This document shows positions 43,770 to 55,100 of a stretch of 64,000 bases of DNA, in pieces. The DNA is taken from assembly GCA_037783545.1 (NCBI GenBank), contig JBBELK010000001.1:2604001-2668000 (forward strand), written 5' to 3'. The stretch comes from Henricia sp. BOLD:AAB3569. Lineage: Eukaryota; Echinodermata; Asteroidea; Spinulosida; Echinasteridae. Made by a program: the position numbers and the translations under genes. The notes beneath the pieces are model-generated. The model saw only the letters and a program-made list of their open reading frames with translations. It did not search any database and was not told where the DNA came from. How positions within the stretch are numbered: position 1 is the stretch's first letter; each line of letters starts with the position of its first letter.

Positions 43770-44013
43770 CTACGATATGTGGCAAAGGGACTCGCCCCTA
43801 TACCTTCATATACCTAGCACGATATGTGGCAAGGGACTCCACCCCTAACGCCCATATATACCTCAACAAACTCTTCCCTTTTGTTAACGCACCAACCGCA
43901 TCAACCCCCACCCCCACCCCCTAAAAACTGAAAGAAATTCCTTGGATGTTTGAGACACAATGGTGGAACAATGGTAGGGGAGGCGTAACTCTCTGCCATA
44001 TCGTGCTGCATAT
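43770..44013. mobile_element. MITE B, copy 4 with doubled left end
   Basis: The left terminal block (ACGATATGTGGCAAAGGGACT) occurs twice, at about 43772 and 43812, followed by the standard interior and the right end CTGCCATATCGTGCTGCATA. A C-rich CAACCCCCACCCCCACCCCC run is expanded inside. Confidence 0.82.
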
Positions 44014-44222
44014 TTCAGCATAGACGAACGGTGCTATAGAGCTAGGGTTCCTTTAGAAAAAAAGGAAACCGAGAATAATATGCTAATTACTCGGTAATTA
44101 CTGAGGATTTTAAAAAAATGACTACCACTACCATTACATCATGGTGTCGTATTTTTGTGACACCAAGAAATCCAGAGTAGCTTCACGACACAGATGACTG
44201 AGTACGCGATGGTTCAAAGCAA

Positions 44223-44469
44223 CCCTGTCAGAAATAATTTTGTACTAGATTATGAATACATACCTGAATAGGTGTATCGGCTAAAAAAGGATAAACAGGA
44301 TTTTAAACAAAGACAAATAATAACTTTTAAAATCATAAACTTACATTATTCCATCAATGGGAGCACATAAAGGATTTTTAAAGGGATTATAATTATTTGT
44401 CTTTTTACCCTGTTTATCTTTTTTTTAGCCCGCCCGAGAAACCTATGTGCAAAGCTATTTCTGACAGGG
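44223..44469. mobile_element. Fold-back element
   Basis: The ends CCCTGTCAGAAATAATTTTG and AGCTATTTCTGACAGGG pair; inner GGATAAACAGGATTTTAAAC and CCTGTTTATCTTTTTT pair, as do AGACAAATAATAACTT and TAATTATTTGTCTTT. No coding capacity. Confidence 0.8.
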
Positions 44470-45018
44470 TCCCTTTCACTCAATATATAGTTTGTCTTTC
44501 ATAATACGCGAGATTATGTACGTTTTTTAAATAACCAAAAATAACACATCACTCAATGTATGCCTAAATTAGCAATTACATCGACCAAACAAAACATGCA
44601 GCAAACAAAAGAAAAGTAATCTATTACAAGAATAAAATCATTTCGGTAATTAATAGTCGAAAATTCGATATATTACACACTGATATGATTCAATGATTTC
44701 CACTTGGCAACTGATCAGTTACTTAATGTGACACATACGCGGGTCATGATCCCCCAAAAAAACTGTTGTGAAATACCTTTTTGACTGTACACTGCAAAAA
44801 ATGGGGTGTTAAATTTCACCAATGTTTTTTAATTCTTTGGGTGTTACGTTTGTGTCAAACGAACACCGGTGTAATAGATTAACAGCAGAAACAGTGGTGT
44901 AGAATTTGCATGGTGTTAAACTTGATAAATTGCGCGCGCATGGTCACAATGCATGACGCTTAGTATTCTAATCCCATTGGTTGATCTCGAGAAAATTATG
45001 GGATGTCGGTCACGTGTT

Positions 45019-45979
45019 CACTGCAAAAAAGCATTTTTTGGTGTTAACAAATAATGCTAAGAAAGTATGCGCGGAAATCCAGCTATTTGATTGGCTACAG
45101 GCGTTTCTGATCATTTTTCCGTGTTTGAGCATCAAACCATAATCATCACGTTGTACCTATGGCTAGACTATCTATAAATTTTTGTTTCTATGATATCATC
45201 ATTACTCCTTAGGGTGATGTGAAGAATTATGGTTCGCTCTGGGAATGGAGTCGGATAATTTTGTAACACGATAGCATCCGTGTCTGTGGTCTTGAGGATT
45301 GCTTGACCTGGACTGGCAACGATTGTGCTCGATTGGTATGACTGGAATTACACCAAGCCAGTGGGTGTTTTATTCGCACGAATAAAACATTTTAAAAACC
45401 GATCCTTCGCTGATTCCCGTTGATGTAAGCGTTGCTCACTTGAGTGGCCAGTACGTCTCTGGGAATGGAGTCGGATAATTTTGTAACACGATTGCATCAG
45501 TGTCTGTGGTCTTGAGGATTGCTTGACCTGGACTGGTAACGATTGTGCTCGATTTGTATGACTGGAATTACACCAAGCCAGTGGGTGTTTTATTCGCACG
45601 AATAAAACATTTTAAAAACCGATCCTTCGCTGATTCCCGTTGATGTAAGCGTTGCTCACTTGAGTGGCCAGTACGTCTCTGGGAATGGAGTCGGATAATT
45701 TTGTAACACGATTGCATCTGTGGTCTTGATGATTGCTTGACCTGGACTGGTAACGATTGTGCTCGATTGGTATGACTGGAATTACACCAAGCCAGTGGGT
45801 GTTTTATTCGCACGAATAAAACATTTTAAAAACCGAACCAACATGATGAAAACAATGGTATTTTGCCAACTTCATTACTGTTCAACCACGAAAAGGTCAG
45901 TGTTAAAAGATTTTAACACCAAATGCTGGTGTTAATTTACACCATGGGTGTTAAATTTAACACCAGAGATTTTGCAGTG
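45019..45979. mobile_element. CACTGC-ended DNA element (inner, nested)
   Basis: Begins CACTGCAAAAAAGCATTTTT and ends ACCAGAGATTTTGCAGTG. It is flanked by CGTGTT on both sides (45013-45018 and 45980-45985), consistent with a 6-bp target duplication. It lies inside the outer copy and carries the 220-bp tandem repeat. Superfamily not assigned. Confidence 0.8.
45237..45835. repeat. Tandem repeat, 220-bp unit, about 2.7 copies
   Basis: Units start at 45237, 45457 and 45677 (CTCTGGGAATGGAGTCGGAT), so the period is exactly 220 bp. The third copy is shorter and has a small deletion (TGCATCTGTGGTC). Identity is very high, so expansion is recent. Repeated short frames encoding MRIKHPLAWCNSSHT-type peptides on the minus strand are products of the repeat. 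Confidence 0.95.
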
Positions 45980-46378
45980 CGTGTTTTCTTTTAAAGTGGT
46001 TCCTCTATTTTACACCAATTGGTGTCGGCTTTTAATTCTGTAAGAATAAATCAACTGTAGGTGTTACAGTCAATTAACACAAAAATTCTTGCCCAAAATA
46101 AACACAAAGAAGAACACGTTGACACCGGATAAAGTTTAACACTCTTCTTGGTGTTAGCAAATATTGATTTCCAAATTGGTGTTACTTAACACCCAAATCC
46201 TTGCCCAAAATGGATACCAAGGTGTAGATTTTAACACCGCATTTTTTGCAGTGTAGAGTAAATGGTGTACAGCATAAGCTGTAACGCCATGGAAAATCTA
46301 TCTATTTCCGACAGCAAAGATAGCTAGGTATAGACCCTCAGTGCACGGGCGGCCACGGCAGGGGGCAGTCCTCCTATC

Positions 46379-47466
46379 AGGGACCATTAGAAATGGTACG
46401 CGTACGGGAAACGTATGCGGCTGGAAAAAACTGGATGGTTGTACCAATAGTTTGCGCGGTTATTTTGTCTGCACAGCATAGGTAATGTGACTTTTTACAT
46501 CAATATAACCATGTACACATCCGCATTGGAGGAAGAACTGTCACCAACCTTCGCTTTGCTGATGACATTGATCTGAAGAACTGAGCACACTGACAACAAG
46601 ACTGGAGAAGAGTGCAAAGCAACTTGGCATGCAGATCAGTGTTGAAAAGAGCAAGGTTATGAGAATGGGGTCCAATGAAGAACTGGATGTATCGATTAAT
46701 GGTGAAAAACTTGAAACTGTGACCCAATTTAAATATCTTGGTGCTACCATTACAGAGGATGCAAGATCAGTTCAAGAAATAAAGATTAGGATAGCCATTG
46801 CCACTTCATCACTTGCAAAGCTGAAGCCCATATGGAGAGACAAGAACATATCCATGCATTCTAGGATGAGTCTACTTCGAGCATTGGTAATGTCAGTTTT
46901 TCTATATGGGTGCGAAACCTGGACATTGACTGCGGAAATGGAAAAGCGAATCAACGCCTTTGAGATGAACTGTATGCGCAGACTACTCAAAGTCCACTAT
47001 ACTTCTCACACTTCTAACAAGCAGATACGGCAACTGATGTTAAGTTATATAGGTGAACACGATCATCTGTTAACCATAGTGAAATACAGGCAGCTAAATT
47101 GGTTTGGGCATGTGATAAGATGGAAGGGCAGCCTTGCAAATATCATGCTGCAGGGAGGCACAGATGGTTCCAGGAAGAGAGGAAGACCTGTTAGGACGTG
47201 GTTAAATAACATCAAAGACTGGACTGGCCTCGATTTTCAGCAGCTCATCAGAACAGCTGAAGACAGAGAGCTTTGGAGATCTTGTGTTTCAAGAGCCATC
47301 AGCATGTCGCCCCAACGGCCTCCAAGCTATGGGACATAGATAGATAGATAGATAGATAGACACATCCGCACATTTCTTGAACAGCCACGCAAAATTGTGA
47401 TATAACAACCCAGATTTTGCAAGCCGCACACGTTTCCCGTACGCGTACCATTTCTAATGGTCCCTA
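46379..47466. mobile_element. TIR DNA element interrupted by a retroelement
   Basis: The ends GGGACCATTAGAAATGGTAC followed by GCGTACGGGAAACGT, and the complement at 47433-47464, are near-perfect inverted repeats of about 45 bp. The ends themselves contain a small palindrome (CCATTAGAAATGG). The non-retroelement part is only about 250 bp, so this was a MITE before the insertion at 46526-47359. Confidence 0.88.
46526..47359 (+). pseudogene. RTE-like retroelement 3' end, 5' truncated
   Basis: Non-LTR reverse transcriptase fragment. It starts just before motif C (FADDIDL), suffers a frame break, then has an open frame at 46629-47339 (236 aa): VEKSKVMRMGS, FKYLGATITED, SLLRALVMSVFLYGCETWTL, MRRLLKVHYTSHTSNKQIRQ and LNWFGHVIRW to RKRGRPVRTW, the usual thumb and connection of RTE/BovB-like elements. 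The 3' end is a (TAGA)n microsatellite at 47336-47360. Both sides carry ACACATCCGCA (46515-46525 and 47360-47370), an exact 11-bp target duplication. Catalytic domains are largely absent, so it is inactive. Confidence 0.93.
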
Positions 47467-48249
47467 TCGTTACTGTGTGCCATGCACGAGTAGGCACTTT
47501 GTGGATCTATTGTCCCGTCGTTTAAAATGTGAAAACCTTCCCCCTAACATGGCCACCGATGGATATGGTCTATTGTTCTTCCTTATAAGCTGATGTAACA
47601 GATAATTCTGCCCCTCTATAAAACTATCCGCTGGTAAAGTAAAAATTAATGCGTTCCCACCGCGTGTTTTTTTTTTCAAGAACGCTTTTATTTACAGCGG
47701 GACAGAAATTACCGGAACACCAGATTACGAATAAATTGACGTACAAAAATTGACGGAATTAGTAAAAATTATGGAAATGGTAAGACGCCCTCAAATATCC
47801 ACCGTAACATCAAAAAAGCGCATACGATTGAGACTAATACGGGCCACGAAGAACGGATCCAAAAACCTGCAAAGAAAGATACAAAATACCCAGATTTAAA
47901 GGTTTAATATAATTGCAAGATGAATTGTTTACAATTTTGTTTTATTGCTAAAATAAGGGCAAAACATATCTAAAGAAGAATATTGGTAAACTAGCCTGCA
48001 GGATTGCACTAATGCTTCAGAAAACCTTCAAAATCACGTATGGTTTTTGTGTGAAAGGAATGTGTTTAGGTTTCTCTAACTATTGATTTTGATCTAGCTC
48101 AACGATCATATAGAATAGATCCCCAAAATACCATCAATGGAAATAAAACATAAATTTGCAATCTCCAATTCTAATATGGAAGCAAAAAGGTCGATGTTTA
48201 TCACTGCACTGCTTTATGTGCCGGATAAATTAGTTTACTAAACATCAGT
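47467..48249. other. Non-coding, diverged repeat
   Basis: About 47985-48060 (TAAACTAGCCTGCAGGATTG, CAGAAAACCTTC) resembles blocks at about 1920, 18030 and 59480. No exon recognised. Confidence 0.4.
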
Positions 48250-48690
48250 GGTTTTTGACAATATCCTTTGAAATGTGCAGATTAAGAGCGCGAAATTTCA
48301 GAATGGTAATGAGAAAAATATGACGCATGATTATGGTATAAAAATCTCATCACCCATGGTGTCAAAAATGAAAACACCCCTTAAAGAGAATGGTAAAACA
48401 TGTGTGCACGCATTTTTAAACCACTTTCAGTTATTAACTTCTTCGTCAAGTCGTGTTTGTTACCGAAAATACTTTGGGTAAGGTTTTTCTTGTCAACTCA
48501 TGAAGTAAACATTCTGGTGACGACCTTCGAGGCATGTCCAGATCACATTTTGACCGCTCCCATTTTTCTCCATGAGTGTTGAGATTTTAATATCATCAAA
48601 TTGTCATATTTTTCTAATTACCACACTGAAATTTCGCGCTCCTAATCCACATATTTTCAAGGATATCCTTTTTTTAAAACGTGATAATTT
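48250..48690. mobile_element. Fold-back repeat with GCGCGAAATTTCAG block
   Basis: AAGAGCGCGAAATTTCAGAA (48285) and TGAAATTTCGCGCTCCTAAT (48629) pair, as do AAAAATCTCATC and TGAGATTTTAATATC. The right half is shared with 57520-57640, which leads into repeat F at both places. Confidence 0.65.
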
Positions 48691-48710
48691 ACAATGTATC
48701 TGCATGGTTT

Positions 48711-48858
48711 GCAGTGATTACACCAACCTGTTTGCATCCACATCCAAATTAAAGATTGCAAATTTCATGTTTTCTTCCCAGGATAGTATTTTCGGGAGGC
48801 ATTATGATAGTTAGAACGAAATCGTTTTTCTGAAAAAATCTGAACAAGCTCCTTTAAA
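48711..48858. repeat. Interspersed repeat F, copy 2
   Basis: GTGATTACACCAACC, CCACATCCAAATTAAAGATT, TTTTCTTCCCAGGATAGTAT and GAACAAGCTCCTTTAAA as in the other copies. It follows the right half of the fold-back at 48250-48690, as at 57520-57812. Confidence 0.75.
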
Positions 48859-49053
48859 TACGAAAACCCGCTAAATGGCTGCCGGTGCAAGTGCCTGCAC
48901 CTCAGGGTTCCAGCTGCTGGTACGTGCGTCAGTTCAACTCTCATGGACCCAATTTTGGGAAGCTGTTCAGCAGAAAGCAATGCTTTGCACAGATACGTTC
49001 TAAAAAAAATATTTAAAAAAAATAGTTGAAACAAATGTGAAGATTTTTCTTAC

Positions 49054-49179
49054 CTGTGCCTTTTATGTGGCAGTTTGGGGGCTCGTCCGACCCGTCTTTA
49101 CACTGATACTCCCCGTTACACCAGGCGTCTCTCGTCACACACCGTCTGGTTAGTGTACACGTGAAGCCGTAACAATCAC
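49054..49179 (-). CDS. LDLa exon of CUB/LDLa gene
   Basis: The acceptor is acaatcggcag and the donor GGCACAG|gtaagaaa. 126 nt. It encodes DCYGFTCTLTRRCVTR and DAWCNGEYQCKDGSDEPPNC: six cysteines and the acidic cluster of an LDL-receptor class A module. Confidence 0.92.
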
Positions 49180-52100
49180 CTGCCGATTGTAATGAAAGTG
49201 AAAACTCTGTTTGCTAGGATAGGGCGACAATTTGTGTGTAAAAAAGCTATATTAGGGCGACACGCTCAATAGGGCGACAATTTGGTGTCGCCCTAATATT
49301 TTTATTAGGACTAGAACCATCTCTCTTAGGTCTGGAACCATTTTTGGAAGCTTTGGGTAACAAAATAAGGTGTCAATTTGAGTGATTCTTGCCGAAATTT
49401 AGGTGGTCCCCGGGGAAAGGTTTCCCGTAATGTCGCCCTATTGCGGCATCCAGGGTTATTTAAATTATTATTATTATTATTATTATTATTATTTCTTTCT
49501 GGTATTCATACCAGGATTCCTCAATAGTGCTCATTGCACTGTCATTGCACTAACCCTAACCCTAACCTATGAAGAATTAGAATTATAAATGACCAGAGAC
49601 ACCGGGGAATATCCCCTTGCTCTTCACGTATGAATGCTATGGGATCTTTAAAGTGCGTTACCATTACCTAACACACTGGACCAACGGATTTTCATCCCTT
49701 CCGAAGGATGGAGCAAGTGTGGTTGAGTGCCTTGCCCAAGGGCACAGGTACCGCAGCCGGATTCGAACCCGCAACCCCAAGTTTTCACCCATAACTAGGA
49801 ATAAGATGCAATTTTACTATTGTGCACACGAGACTAGAATGAAGCTGTTTTTGCATGATTTTGAATGACAAGACTCTGAAATATACATGTATTTCATGCA
49901 ACAGCAAACGCGAATTTGACGTCACGGAGCGATATTCGTTGCGAATTCCCTGCTTAATTGAAATATAAAAATGGCCTCCCACAGTGCGATTTTTGCTATG
50001 AATTCCCCAGTTCAGGTAATATTTGTAATTATGTGAGACCATCACAGTCCTTTCGGAAACCGACATTCTTTTACTCTAAAGTGAATGGTAGCCGACGATT
50101 CCTAAAGGGAACCATATTTCCTAGGAAGATGTGTCCGGAGGGGGAGGGAAGGGGACAGACAAATTCTACAAATTTCTGTCCTGCCAAACAGGTTCTTTAG
50201 GGGGACAGAAATCCCTTTTACACCGGTTTAATGCGCCCTCAAAAATTGGGAGACTTTTGAGACGCTTGGTGGCAGCAAACAAACCGGTAATTTTCCATTG
50301 TTACGTCACATCGAGCATGTGCACTTTAGCTCAAACGTGACGTAACAATGGGAAAGTTTGTTTGCTGCCACCACGTGTTTCAAAAGTCTCTCATTCGGTC
50401 ATTTGTCGGTTATGAATCTACTGTCAGAATTGAGGCTGATTTGAATTTTGGCCTTCACAAAAAAACATACCACTTTCTGTGAACGGCGTTATGAACATCG
50501 TAAATCCCCGGTAGGAGTTGTTCCACGCATCCGAGACGAACTTGAGCATGATCTCGTTACCGGTAGACACGTAATAATTTGGAAGCGACAATGTTGGGCC
50601 GCAGAGGGCGTGCTGGTTTGCTGACATCAGTTTGGTTTTGTCCTCCAAACCGCCATTATAGATGTACAGGCCGTCTCGGCTACAGAGTGTTGACGCTTCT
50701 ATCTGCATGGGTATTATGATAATATTTGTTAACCACTTGACGCCGGAGGACACAGAAGGGTAGAAGGGACATTAAGGGCACAGGCTCGTCAGCAATGCAC
50801 GGGCGCCAAATTCGTGCCACGAAATACGTAGCTCCATGCCTTTGCTATGGAGCTGCGTATTTCGTCGCACGAATTTGGCGCGCGCGCATTGCTGACGAGC
50901 CTGTGCATTTAATTTTAAAAAATAGGTCATTATAATGACTAAGTACAAGTCGTAATTATGACTTTTGTTTTTATTCATATTCCTTCCACGCTTCCGTACG
51001 GACGACGTGTAAGTCATTGGAATGTACAGGGCGGATTTAAAAAAATCGAAACCGAGATATTATCGCTAATTGTGACTAAAGTAGGGCATATGAATCAAAG
51101 GGAGGCATCCGCTGTTAGGGTGGAATCTTCTCTTTAAAATGACACCCTGATCATGTCATTGTGTTTCCGGTTGACTGAGCAGTGATCAATGTTATGCAAG
51201 GGTCTAGTTTGGGATTTGCGCCACTTTCTCTAATGGCGTCCAGTGGCCTGAACCATATCCATTGGCAAAACCTAAGAGTTTAGACGCCTCTGAAGATCAC
51301 CAGAAAGCAGTTGATGTTGTCTCACAATGCTGTAAGGGTACCACAGGACAATTTATTTGAACATGGTTGGGGCCAGTGCTAAATAATTTTGTCTGTTCTC
51401 TCTGCTGCAGGGCCTGCTCAATTGCATTAATGTTCTCGGATGATCGACCAGTTCCCCTTCGCCCAGACCTTGAACTCAACAACAAATCGCTGCATTCTCA
51501 TGTAGGGCTAAATGTGTTTTGTTTAAGAAAATGCAGGTTTCCCCCACCCCCCAACATTTGTATCGGCATGTTAATTTCTGAGGCGTCCTAGGTTACCAAT
51601 GGATCGTGGCGCAAATCCATAACTGGACCCTTGCATAACACTGGTCACTGCTCAGTCAACCGGAAACGTATTAATGATCAGGGTGTCATTTTAAAGAGGA
51701 ACTTCAACCCCAACAGATGATATCTCCCTTTGATATACATGTGCCCTACTTTAGTCATTATTATAGCAATAATATCTTGGTTTCGTTTTTTTTAATTCAC
51801 CCTGTTTAGTCAGAGGGGCTGTTGATGAGTTAAAACGTTTGCCGCTGTCTTCCACGGTTGACGTGTAAGCACGTCCATTGTCCCATTCATTTATATGGAT
51901 GGCCTGTCAGCAGCAGCCGCCTCTGAGCGTTGCAAAGTATGATCGTTTGGTGAGAAGATTCATACAATGAATGTAGAAATGAGTTAGTATTTGTGGTGTG
52001 CTTAACCCGGTCTTAACTTTTGGCCAATGACATTTGACTTTTAAAAAATTGGTATTTTTTGCCAAAAATAATCCCGGCGTAAACTGGTTAAAATAATTCT

Positions 52101-55100
52101 TGATCATAACAAAACAATTTGAATAAAAGTTGTTATAGTAGCAAAGCACTGATTGACCAGCTACATTGGATTCGTCTTCGAGACTGTTCCACTTCAGTAA
52201 TTCCCTCCAGGTCCAAAAAGACCTGTTTGAACAACGTGATCACCACAGTTACGAAATGTGATATTTTCTGTTTCTGGGAGAGTCCCCAAGTTCAGTTAAG
52301 GGAACTCGGAAAACCAATTTTGGGTGGTTATTAATGTGATTGAACCTTCAAGAGATGAGCTGACCACTGCAACCGCAAGTCTCCAAAACAGCCCTGGATC
52401 TCAGGACGGCACTTCAGGCAAGGTGGCGGACCCTGCCTTGGCGACTCTAATGGAGGCTGGTGCAGTCAGCCTTGCCAAAAGAGGTGGTCATACACTCTAC
52501 TGATTGATAAAGTTACATCTTTCGGCCTCCTTTACCCTAACACTCCTCAATCCTCCCAAATCAATATAATTAAAGACACCCTAGGGGGTTGGCGTTAATC
52601 TTTTAACAAGAGCTCATGGAAGGCATTTTAGGCAGAGTGGCGCACCCTGCCTCGGCGGCTCTTATGGATGCTGATGCATTCAGCACTACCACAAGAGGTG
52701 GTTATGGCAGCGGTAATAATGGCAACAGCGCCAGCAGTACCCCGCAGGGTGGACATGTGCGCTATAAAATGTATCATCTCCCAGCCTCGTCAATATTGGC
52801 AAGAGCTCAGACAGACATTTCAAGTAGAGTGGCGCACCCTGCCTCGGCAGCTCTTAGATAAAGGGGTCATTCACGGTACTGACCGACAAAATGTTGCACT
52901 TTTTAAATAAAAGAAGAAATGGGTTTTTCCCAGGTCTAGAGCCACATTTGGTGGTCGATGATAATATTTTCCTGTAAGTGGTTTTAGGTTCTGTCAAAAT
53001 ATAAGAAATAACTCATAAGAAGATAACTCATAAGCCCCAGATAGTCTGATAAGATACCTGTCTACAACCTCCCTGTACAAATTTCCCCTGCAACCTATGT
53101 AACAGGACAGACCAAGATGTCCTACGATTGTATGTCCTTGTTACGTAAGTAAATGGGAAATTTGTGCAGGGAGGTTATAGAAAGCTATGTTGTCAGACTA
53201 TCTGCTACCTTTTTAGGGGTTTGAGTTATCCTCTCAAAACAAGTCAAAGTTTAATTCTATTTTGAAAGAAGAGAAACATTTGCATAAAAATATTATCTTG
53301 ATCGCTATAAATCAAATAAGAGTATTTTTAGGAGTATATAATATAGGCCTACTCTTCATATACCTCAAATTCGGAGAACCTCACAAAATAATATTTGCCG
53401 GGTTCCGAGCGGAAGATGATGGAACAGCTAATATTGGGAAGGTAGGACGTCTTGTCAGGCTCCTCCGCATCCGGGACCCGCTGGGTTTTGACCTTAAACT
53501 GATCGCCATGTTCGACGATGTAGCCACACGTCTCACCTGGAACCGTAACTAAGGTGGACAAATTTAACATAAAAAAGGACAAATCTTATATCAGAAAACA
53601 TAACTAAAGATAGGTCGCAGGATTGAAAAACGGTTACAAACGGCGTTATCTCCACGTGTGATTGATAATGTGTATGAATAGTGACAGTCTATCTGTGAGT
53701 AAAGCCGGCCGTACACCTTGGCTGCGTTCGTGCGTGTACTCGTGTTAACACGAGTATACTCCTGCGCGCGCGAACGGCAAGAATAACGACACTCGGGTCA
53801 ATGAGAGTATGCTCTCGGTACTCCCCGACAAATGAGGAGTGTGCTCTTACTCCTGACGAATGCCATGTGATTTGTACGATGATGGCGGATGTAGGTTGGG
53901 TTTTTGGTGAATTTGCTCAACGTGTCAACTGGATAACTCACTAAGGTTTGTTTTACACGGTATCAAAGGTTCTCACGACTTACGGTCTGTATTTTCTTCA
54001 ATTTCTTGTGAGCAGTGGAACGGCGTTTTTTGTGTAGTCATGGCAAGAGACTGTGCACTTGCCGTTCGCGTAATGTGACCCGAGTGCAATGCGCACGCAT
54101 TACTCCGGAGAACTGCACGCCCGAACGCAGCCCTTGTGTTTCGTCCGTGATCCGATCACGATAGCGCATGTTGTGCAGTGGCATCACAAGGTATACGGGT
54201 TTTGCGATGCGTTCCGATTGCGATGTGGTCACGATTTTGTGTACGTATCCGGCGCAACGCAATCGCAGAATTTCGAGCATGCTCGAAATTTGTAGTCTTT
54301 GTGAAAGACGGTCTAACGTTGCTTGGTTCGTGTGGACAGGGAACTAGTTTATGCGCCGTACGTGCGGTCGGCGTGTTTTTTATTTACACCGCAGCGAGGG
54401 GTACACCCTAATTGTTCAACCCGAATAGAGTCTAAGTTTCCAATGACTGAAACTTCTCGAGTGACAATCTTGGAAATAGTGACAACTCTTACTCTCACTA
54501 TTAGAGAAAAAGAAGAAACCGAGAATTTTCGGAAAATCCCGAACATGCATAGATTCGAACCAGGGACCTTACGATTACAAGTCAAGCTCTCTTCTAATCA
54601 GACCACGAAGCTGGTTGCAAACCGACCGCATTCAAAACCCTAAATTCCTTTAAAATAACCAACCCTAAACCCTAACCCTGAACCCTAACCTATTATATAG
54701 TCTCCTCTCAAGACGCTAAAAAGGTACAAACCCCATTGTTCTCCCCTCGCAGTGGTGTAAAAAAAAATTACGCGTGCGGTCGATATTGCACTGTGTGGAC
54801 AGGGAACTTATGGGTGCTGTTTGTTAGACAGACTGAACCCAATGGTACATAAACTAGTACCCTGTCCACACGGTGCAATGTCCACCGCACACGTACACGA
54901 ACCAAGCAACGTAAGACAGTCTTTCACAAAGACTAGAAATTTGGCGTGTCTGTACAATCGCAACGGAGTCGGAATACAAGGTGTACGGCCGGCTAAAGTC
55001 AACTCATTACCTCATATCAACATTAAGAAAAAAATGCAAAGCCACCGTTCTGTTTCGGCTGATTCCTGGTTGTACTGCACGGAAAACTAAGTCATATTAT

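Larger units (their letters stand above)
44790..46253. mobile_element. CACTGC-ended DNA element (outer)
   Basis: The ends CACTGCAAAAAATGGGGTGT and the complement of AACACCGCATTTTTTGCAGTG match over about 20 bp. Sub-terminal regions are full of GGTGTTAA/TTAACACC words on both strands. An exact target duplication was not seen at the outer ends. It contains a second element of the same family (45019-45979). No transposase frame. Confidence 0.82.
53704..54993. mobile_element. Fold-back element interrupted by MITE D
   Basis: The ends GCCGGCCGTACACCTTG and CAAGGTGTACGGCCGGC are exact complements. Inner blocks pair (GAAAGACGGTCTAACGTTGC near 54302 with its complement near 54912; ACAGGGAACTAGTTTATG with CATAAACTAGTACCCTGT). 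The MITE D copy at 53720-54132 sits just inside the left end. Confidence 0.82.

Noticed and set aside
45348-45813. Two near-identical 81-83 codon minus-strand frames
   Set aside because: Generated by the 220-bp tandem repeat; no start context or homology.
52616-52910. Overlapping 80-codon plus-strand frames
   Set aside because: Built from the GTGGCGCACCCTGCC repeat in an intron; no splice support.
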